DNA of 8,524 nt from a bacterium (GTDB taxonomy: Bacteria; Spirochaetota; UBA4802; UBA5550), in NCBI GenBank assembly GCA_024224995.1, contig JAAENB010000967.1, forward strand, positions 1-8,524, given 5' to 3'. Positions within the stretch are counted from its first letter, which is position 1, and every line of letters begins with the position of its first letter. The translations under genes and the position numbers were made by a program. Under the pieces are notes generated by a model. The model was not told the origin of the DNA. It saw only the letters and a program-made list of their open reading frames with translations, and ran no database searches. This document shows, piece after piece, positions 1 through 5,600 of the stretch.

Positions 1-1
1 A

Positions 2-277
2 AAATTCTCTATTGAAGATTCGGGTAAAGGTTCCCGGTATACCAGGCCCCAGGAGCCCTACCCTTTCCGGGAAGGGAAAGTGCTCATGGCGGAAGCGTTC
101 GCGGGTAAGCTGAACATATCCCTGGAAGAATGCGCCTTTTATTCCGACAGCATCAATGATGAACCGCTTCTGTCAAAAGCGGGATTCCCCGTAGTGGTAA
201 ATCCCGATCCCTTGCTTGAGAAAAAAGCCCTTGAAAAAAAATGGCCCATTATTAACCTTGCCACTAATCGTAATTAA
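2..277 (+). CDS. HAD-superfamily IB phosphatase, C-terminal fragment (5' end outside window)
   Basis: The reading frame is open from the left edge, so only the last 91 codons are present and the true start lies outside. The GTG at 80 and ATG at 86 are internal codons, not starts. Two HAD signatures are visible. The motif III lysine is in 'REGKV' (codon 77-79). Motif IV is 'YSDSINDEPLL', with metal-binding aspartates at codons 146-148 and 158-160. This is followed by 'VVVNPDPLLEKKALEKKWPI', where the NPD-x-L-x-x-x-A-x-x-x-x-W pattern is typical of HAD subfamily IB (SerB-like) hydrolases. Family members are cytoplasmic Mg-dependent phosphomonoesterases. The substrate cannot be told from this fragment, because the nucleophile motif DxD and the cap are missing. 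The protein ends with a short asparagine/arginine tail at a TAA stop. No clear hairpin terminator follows, only an A-rich stretch. The family call is fairly secure; the substrate is unknown. Confidence 0.85.
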   Translation, partial: KFSIEDSGKGSRYTRPQEPYPFREGKVLMAEAFAGKLNISLEECAFYSDSINDEPLLSKAGFPVVVNPDPLLEKKALEKKWPIINLATNRN

Positions 278-342
278 AAAAAATAATATATTAAACGTTG
301 TAACATTGGGTTCGCCCCCACTGCCCCTTAATTGCCCTTGAA

Positions 343-365
343 TTGCCGGTTTAATAAATCGGTAA
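343..365. promoter_or_regulatory. Quasi-palindrome in the 278-461 gap (possible operator or hairpin)
   Basis: The arms TTGCCGGTTTA (343-353) and TAAATCGGTAA (355-365) pair over 11 positions around a single central base, allowing G-T pairs. No T-run follows on the plus strand, so it does not look like a terminator for the upstream phosphatase gene. It could be a protein-binding site. No function is established. Confidence 0.25.
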
Positions 366-410
366 AACACAACTAAAAAAATCGCTTTAATTAATTCACC
401 TGGCTAAAAT

Positions 411-428
411 ACCGGGCATGGACCCGGT
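411..428. promoter_or_regulatory. Perfect 6-bp inverted repeat upstream of the lipoprotein gene (possible operator)
   Basis: ACCGGG (411-416) and CCCGGT (423-428) form a perfect inverted repeat with a 6-base gap. It lies where the -35 region would fall if the TATAAT at 435-440 is the -10 box of the lipoprotein gene. The location suggests a regulator site, but this rests on position alone. Confidence 0.3.
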
Positions 429-434
429 TATTTA

Positions 435-440
435 TATAAT
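435..440 (+). promoter_or_regulatory. Candidate -10 box for the S74 lipoprotein gene
   Basis: An exact TATAAT stands 22 bases before the start codon. No recognisable -35 hexamer lies 16-18 bases upstream; that space is occupied by the inverted repeat at 411-428. If it is real, the leader would be very short and the promoter may need an activator. A second candidate, TAAAAT at 405-410, also lacks a good -35. The surrounding DNA is AT-rich, so chance occurrence is possible. Confidence 0.3.
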
Positions 441-450
441 AATTATTTAA

Positions 451-456
451 AGGAGA
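451..456 (+). promoter_or_regulatory. Ribosome binding site of the S74 lipoprotein gene
   Basis: AGGAGA stands 5 bases before the ATG at 462. It is a strong Shine-Dalgarno match and fixes this start. The signal sequence that begins at this ATG agrees. Confidence 0.8.
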
Positions 457-461
457 CTTAT

Positions 462-1529
462 ATGTTAAAAACAAAATTTTTTTACTGTATGGCAAGCATG
501 GTATTGGTAACGGTTGTGGCTTTTTCCGGGTGTGAGGCCGGCCTGCAAAGCAGCGGGGACTCAAATGACTCATCGAATGATTCCGGAAGCGGTTTCAGTT
601 TTTCAGATATGTACAGCAACATCAACCGGCTTCAGGAGCAGGTAGATAGTTTAAAAATAACGACTGAAGAGCAGGAAATAATAATATCGAACCTGGACAG
701 CAGCCAGTCCACAAGTATAACAGCGCTGGGAAACTCAATAGATGCATTAGAAACAAATTTACAAACAACAGATAACAATAAAAATTATTTTTCCGGGAAT
801 GTTGGCATTGGAACGAGTAACCCGCTTCAATCGCTGCATTTTGAACAAGAAGATTCTTCTATTTACTTAGGTACCGGCACCGGTGCTGGTGTGAATGCTG
901 TATTCGGAGACGGCAATACAGTATTCGCCGGTGAAGGCAAAGTTTCGATTATTGCGGACTGTAATCAAAATGGTACCCCCGGAGAATCAATTTTATTTGG
1001 CGGAGGATTTACCGGGAGCTCATACAGCAAAGGAACTGCTACGAGCACATTGTGGCCGAATGGTGTTCCTTTAGTTGAATGGATGAGACTCATTCGAGGG
1101 ACTCTTACCGTATCGGGTGCGGTTAATGCAGTCTCCTTTGCCCAGACTTCGGACATCCGTTATAAAAAAGATATCACCCCGCTAACAGGCTCACTGGATA
1201 AGATTCTTTCTCTTCGTGGAGTTACTTATAATTGGAAAACAAAGCAATTCAAAGAAAAGAACTTCAGCAAAAAAAGACAGATCGGTTTTATCGCGCAGGA
1301 TGTGGAAAAGATCGTCCCGGAACTGGTTCAGACCGACGAAAAAGGGTACAAGTCCGTATCGTACAGTCAATTTTCAGTGCTGCTGGTGGAAGCGGTTAAA
1401 GAATTAAAAGAAGAGAACTCACGTCTGAAACAGCAGGTTGCTTCGCTTAAATCCATGAATAACAGAGTTGTTGCCCTGGAAAAAAGACTCAAGAACGACT
1501 CAAGTAGAACTGCTTTTAATTACCGCTAA
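462..1529 (+). CDS. Predicted lipoprotein with C-terminal peptidase S74 (intramolecular chaperone) domain
   Basis: The product has 355 residues. It has a basic N-terminus, a hydrophobic stretch (about 10-21) and 'AFSGC', a lipobox-like site with lipidation cysteine Cys24. Phe at -3 is non-classical but tolerated in spirochaete-type lipoboxes. A Ser/Asp/Asn-rich linker (25-47) and a coiled-coil-like segment (about 48-105) follow. Next is 'GNVGIGTSNP' (112-121), a phrase common before S74 domains, then a Gly-rich probably beta-structured part (to about 228). The S74 domain starts at 'TSDIRYKKDITPL'. Ser230 and Lys235 are spaced like the Ser-Lys autocleavage dyad of phage endosialidase and MYRF chaperone domains. 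'IGFIAQDVEKIVPELV' (274-289) and 'YSQFSVLLVEAVKEL' (301-315) are also typical, and a heptad-rich tail ends the protein. In the family this domain drives trimerisation and then cuts itself off. I infer a lipid-anchored trimeric fibre-like surface protein. No phage genes adjoin it. The domain is near certain; the cellular role is unknown. Confidence 0.88.
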   Translation: MLKTKFFYCMASMVLVTVVAFSGCEAGLQSSGDSNDSSNDSGSGFSFSDMYSNINRLQEQVDSLKITTEEQEIIISNLDSSQSTSITALGNSIDALETNLQTTDNNKNYFSGNVGIGTSNPLQSLHFEQEDSSIYLGTGTGAGVNAVFGDGNTVFAGEGKVSIIADCNQNGTPGESILFGGGFTGSSYSKGTATSTLWPNGVPLVEWMRLIRGTLTVSGAVNAVSFAQTSDIRYKKDITPLTGSLDKILSLRGVTYNWKTKQFKEKNFSKKRQIGFIAQDVEKIVPELVQTDEKGYKSVSYSQFSVLLVEAVKELKEENSRLKQQVASLKSMNNRVVALEKRLKNDSSRTAFNYR

Positions 1530-1542
1530 TCAATTTTGAAGG

Positions 1543-1587
1543 GAAGGCAAGGGACGCGGCGCTAGCTGCGCCTGTTCCACTTGCTTC
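1543..1587. other. Imperfect stem-loop just after the S74 lipoprotein gene
   Basis: An inner perfect stem GGCGC (1558-1562)/GCGCC (1568-1572) is enclosed by GAAG-g-CAAGGGA (1543-1554) pairing with TTCC-a-CTTGCTTC (1576-1587), with single-base bulges. It starts 14 bases after the stop codon and lacks a T-tract. It could be a 3'-end stabilising structure upstream of the terminator at 1615-1644. Whether it is functional is unknown. Confidence 0.35.
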
Positions 1588-1614
1588 ATCAAAAATAATT
1601 AAAAAAATGCTTGC

Positions 1615-1644
1615 AAAGAATAATGAATGAAGTATTCTTTTTTT
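1615..1644 (+). terminator. Rho-independent terminator of the S74 lipoprotein gene
   Basis: AAAGAATA (1615-1622) and TATTCTTT (1633-1640) form a perfect 8-bp stem with a 10-base loop. The right arm runs into a seven-T tract (1638-1644). The stem is AT-rich and therefore weak, but the position between two same-strand genes fits a terminator that separates the lipoprotein gene from the PAP2 gene. Confidence 0.55.
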
Positions 1645-1698
1645 AATTGCTAATAATTAAAAAATTTAAAAAGAGAGCAGCTATTCAGAATAACAAAA

Positions 1699-2649
1699 AT
1701 GAATATCAATCGAATAATTTTTCTTGTTTTTATCCTGCTGGTTTCATTCCCGGTCTTTGGAGCGGAAGATCTTCCTGAAGAGAAAACAGAACCAAAGGGT
1801 TTTGTGGACAATACAGGCGCGCCCTTCAGGACCAATGAATACCGGTATGAAAACTGCAACATTTTCATCCGGGCCTTTGCGAGTTTAGCCTCAACATTCG
1901 TGGGTGTAGGCGGTTGGGAACAGGAGGACTGGATCATTGCGGGTTCCGTTACTGCCGCGACAAGCTCGCTTATGCTCCCTTTTAATCCTTCTGTTGATGT
2001 TCGGCTGGACCAATATGTTAAGAACAACAAAAACCATGATTACGATATTCTCTTTCCCAATATAACCAGCGGCCAGTGGGGCTATATTATTGGCGGAATG
2101 GCTGCCATTGGTTACGGATCGGGGTATCTCTTTGGAAATAATACTATATTGGAATATATTTCACTTACCATGGAAGCTATTGGTATAACACAGGTATATC
2201 ATATAAGCTTTAAGCTGCTCATGGGAAGAGAAGGCCCTCCCAATGGTGAGGGCCAGGGGGTGATTCGCGGCCCGAAGTATGGAGTTCAATACTTTCCTTA
2301 CGGCACTCCTTCGGGACATATTGCTACGCTCTATGCCATAACAACTGTTACGGCGGAATATTTCGATTCTCTTGCTCTGCGAATAATAAGCCACGCGGTT
2401 AATCTTTATTATACGGCGAACCTGGTTTATAATAACGAACACTTTATATCTGATATGATCTGGGGAGCTCCCATTGGTTATTTCGTGGGGATGTGGGTTG
2501 TAAAACACCGGTCTTCCAATTTTACCTATATTTCAGAAGGGGAAAACGCTGAAGATCCCGACGAAGCGAAAGAGGCTAAAGTTGTTGTTTATCCCGGTGT
2601 TGATTATAATACGGGCAACATCACCCTGAATGCTGCTCTGCGGTTTTAG
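1699..2649 (+). CDS. PAP2-superfamily (lipid phosphate phosphatase-like) protein with signal peptide and variant motifs
   Basis: The product has 316 residues. The N-terminal 21-22 residues look like a signal peptide ('RIIFLVFILLVSFPVFGA'). Several hydrophobic segments follow (about 78-95, 127-146, 150-170, 205-217, 252-268). The PAP2 core is recognised from 'TPSGH' (203-207, His207 as acid/base) and 'NNEHFISD' (245-252, nucleophile His248 and Asp252). Motif 1 (KX6RP) appears only as 'KLLMGREGPP' (172-181), with the usual Arg-Pro shifted or replaced. Motif 3 normally begins Ser-Arg, but Asn241-Leu242 stands there. The catalytic histidines are kept, but phosphate-binding residues are altered. 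Family members remove phosphates from lipid phosphates at the membrane; the substrate here cannot be assigned. An acidic linker (about 281-293) and a beta-like tail ending in Phe follow the core. No good Shine-Dalgarno precedes the ATG (the nearest, GAGAG, is 21 bases away), yet the signal sequence supports this start. The 3' end overlaps the opposing gene by 29 bp. Confidence 0.82.
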   Translation: MNINRIIFLVFILLVSFPVFGAEDLPEEKTEPKGFVDNTGAPFRTNEYRYENCNIFIRAFASLASTFVGVGGWEQEDWIIAGSVTAATSSLMLPFNPSVDVRLDQYVKNNKNHDYDILFPNITSGQWGYIIGGMAAIGYGSGYLFGNNTILEYISLTMEAIGITQVYHISFKLLMGREGPPNGEGQGVIRGPKYGVQYFPYGTPSGHIATLYAITTVTAEYFDSLALRIISHAVNLYYTANLVYNNEHFISDMIWGAPIGYFVGMWVVKHRSSNFTYISEGENAEDPDEAKEAKVVVYPGVDYNTGNITLNAALRF

Positions 2650-5600
2650 GCGGCCCGCTATACTCCGCCACAAGAACTGTAAAGTCATCACTAAAACTGG
2701 TACTGCCGGTAAATTTAATTACATTGTCGAATATATTCCTGCATAAGAGAGGAGGAGAAGCGGTCAGGTCGATATTAGTTTTAATCCACGCGATAAATTT
2801 TTGATCATCATCGGCGCCCAGCATAGTCCGCTCACGGTTTTCTGCTTCCGTTATTCCATCGGTATAGAGAACAAATTTATCTCCCTTTTCCAGGGTTATA
2901 GTCTTCTCTTCAAAGTTGGTTTCAAAAAGCCTGTTAAGCACCCGGCCTTTTGCCAGAACCAGTTCTATGCCTCCTTTTTCGCGCACAACAACAATGGGCG
3001 GATGACCGGCCCGTGCCAGGGTAAACCGGCCGGTGTTTATATCAAGACAGCAGACGCAGGCTGTGATATAATTATCCCCGATATTTTTAACCAGGGGAGT
3101 CCGGATCTCTTCAAGCACCTTTAAAGGATTATCGATATATTTATTCCACACGAAATCAAGGGACATTTTTACCATGGAGGCGGTAATTGCGGCATGAATT
3201 CCATGACCGGAAACATCACAAATAAAGAGCCCCAGGAGCCCCTTTTCTTTGTTATAATTAATATCGATATAATCTCCGCCAATTCCCATCATGGGTTTAT
3301 ACATAAAATCAAGAGAAATGCCCGGTATTTTTGGAACCCTTTCGGGAAGCAGGCCGGACTGAATCTTCCGGGCCATTTCTATTTCCCTTTCCATGGCCGC
3401 GCTATGCTTCTCTCTCGCTACGAGCCGCGAATTTTCTATTGAGATTGCCGCTTGTGACGATAGGACTTTTAACATCCGTATCCGGTCATTGGAAAAGGCT
3501 CCTGTTGTTAGATTGTTTTCCAGGTACAGGATCCCGGAGAGCTTTCCCTGGTTTATTACGGGTCCGCATAGAATGGACCGCGCTCTTTTTTCCATAATAT
3601 AGGGATCTGCGGCAAAGATCCCTTCATTTGCCGCGTCATTAAGAATAACACTTTCCTTTGTTCTTTCTACATAATATATAATGGAAGCCGCAATGTCGGG
3701 ATAATCTTTTACCGGGATAGATTGCAGCACCCGTATATCTTCGGTATCGATCCTGCCCTCCGCTTCTATGACAAGATCATCTCCGGACTCAAGTATAAGA
3801 TAGCCCTTTTCCGCTCCGGCGTTTTCCATTACGATGCGCATCATGCTAAAAAGAAGCCGGCCAAGATCTATCTCTCCGGAGATGGCCTGGGACGCTTTCA
3901 TTACCGCGGACATATCAAGAACATTTGAAGTCCGTTCCGCTGAAGTTGAAGAATACGTAAAAAAAGACATATCCCGTAATTGATCTTCTCTCATGCCGGG
4001 CAGAATTAACTGGGAATAGGCTTTATCCAGCTGTTCTGCCAAAACCGGGGAGCCCCATCGTTCGTAACAGTAGCGCGCGTCCTGTAAATAGACCCGCGCT
4101 GTTTTCATGCGGCCTCTTTTATAATAGAAGCTCCCGGCCAGTTCATTCGCCAGCCCTTCTTCATAGAGAAAACCCTGCTCTCCCGCAAGATCGGCCGCGC
4201 GGTCGTAATAGTCCGCGGCCCTGTTATAGCGCTTCAGTACCCGGCTTAGTTCCGCCTTTACAAGATAATATTTATGAAGATAATTCATGGGTCCGTGATG
4301 AGCCCATTTCCGGAGTTTTTTTAAGCTTCTCTTTACCCTTTTCAGGATCTTTTTTTGTTCCCGTTTTGAAGAATCATCAAAAACCGCAAGCCGGGTGAGG
4401 GAATCGTAAAGAACAAAATAGGGGTCTGCCGCAGTTCCCAGTCCCATATGCAAATATTTTTCCAGTATTTCGGATGCTTCAATAGCCCTGGCATAGTTTT
4501 TAAAATAATAATTTAATCCCAGCTTACAGGCCGCGTTATAAAGCGGTATTCCGCGTTCATTCTCTTTTAGAATAAGAGGCAGCATTTTTTCTTCGTCATA
4601 AGCGGTTCCAATGAGCAGTGTAGGATCATCGGCATCACCCATGAAGTTTAAAGCCGATTGCCACCACATCCGGTGAATATGCACGGCTGTTTCCTGGTTT
4701 AGCTGTCGAACCAACCTGGTATATACTGCCATTTCCTGTTCAATTTCGTTTATATTACAGCCGGAGTAAAAGGCATGGACGCAATAAAAGGAGGAGCAAT
4801 ACGTCGCGAATTCCAGGTTCCCGGTTTCAACTCCGGCACGGTATCCTTCAAGCAAGGGATCAAGTGTTTCTTTGACGGGCTTCTTCCAGTGATAGATAAA
4901 GCCGTAAACCGCAAAATAAACCTGGGCTTTATACTCTTCGGCATTATTTTTTTCCAGCAGGGCTAACGCGAGATTGCCGAATTTATAGCCTCTTTCTATT
5001 TGGCCCAGATGCCCGCAGAGAATGAGCCCGTATGCCGCGTACGAGGCTATTGATTCAGGCGCGTTTCCATACTTCACCGAGAGCCTGATCCTTTTAAATA
5101 CAAACAGGGGAAAAAGAAGCGGTGCTGCCATAAAAAGAGAGGTTGATGTTTTCGCCATTATCCGCAGCACTGCCCGTTTATACGGATCTTCCATCGCGGG
5201 AAGGTTTGCCAGGTCGGCAATTCGTTTTCCCGCGAGAAACAGTCTTGTTTTCACATAGCCCCGCACGATATCCATCCTGGTTGGCTCTTCCGGGAAACGA
5301 ATGCCCAGTAGTTTCAATACCAGCAGGGCTATTTTCACCGCTTCTCCGGCTCTGTTTTGAGCGCTATAAGACTGGATCTTCACTTCATAGAGTTTTACCG
5401 TATCCAGGATCTCATCGGTATGAGCCAGGGCTACGTTTACCCAGAAATCCATCTGTTCAAAGTCACTGCTGAGATAGGCGGCAAGGGCTCCTTCCACATG
5501 CAGGTTAAAGGCAAGGTTATATTCCTCCTGCCAGCAGTCTTTCGCCAGCAGGGCTATTCCCTTTTCCAGGTACTTAAACGATGGTATATACGCGGCCGAC

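Noticed and set aside
462..1529. Prophage tail-fibre gene
   Set aside because: The S74 domain is common in tail fibres, but there is a lipoprotein signal and no neighbouring phage gene.
1611..1638. Promoter for the PAP2 gene (TTGCAA, 16 bases, TATTCT)
   Set aside because: Both boxes fall inside the AT-rich terminator hairpin and are only partial matches; in such AT-rich DNA this cannot be told from chance.
1650..2030. 126-codon minus-strand open frame
   Set aside because: It is antisense to the PAP2 gene start and lacks any domain or ribosome binding site.
2649..2669. GGCGG/CCGCC hairpin as terminator of the PAP2 gene
   Set aside because: No T-run follows, and the sequence is coding for the opposing gene's C-terminus.
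5143..5472. 109-codon plus-strand open frame
   Set aside because: Antisense shadow of the TPR-like region of the giant gene, with no domain or start signal.
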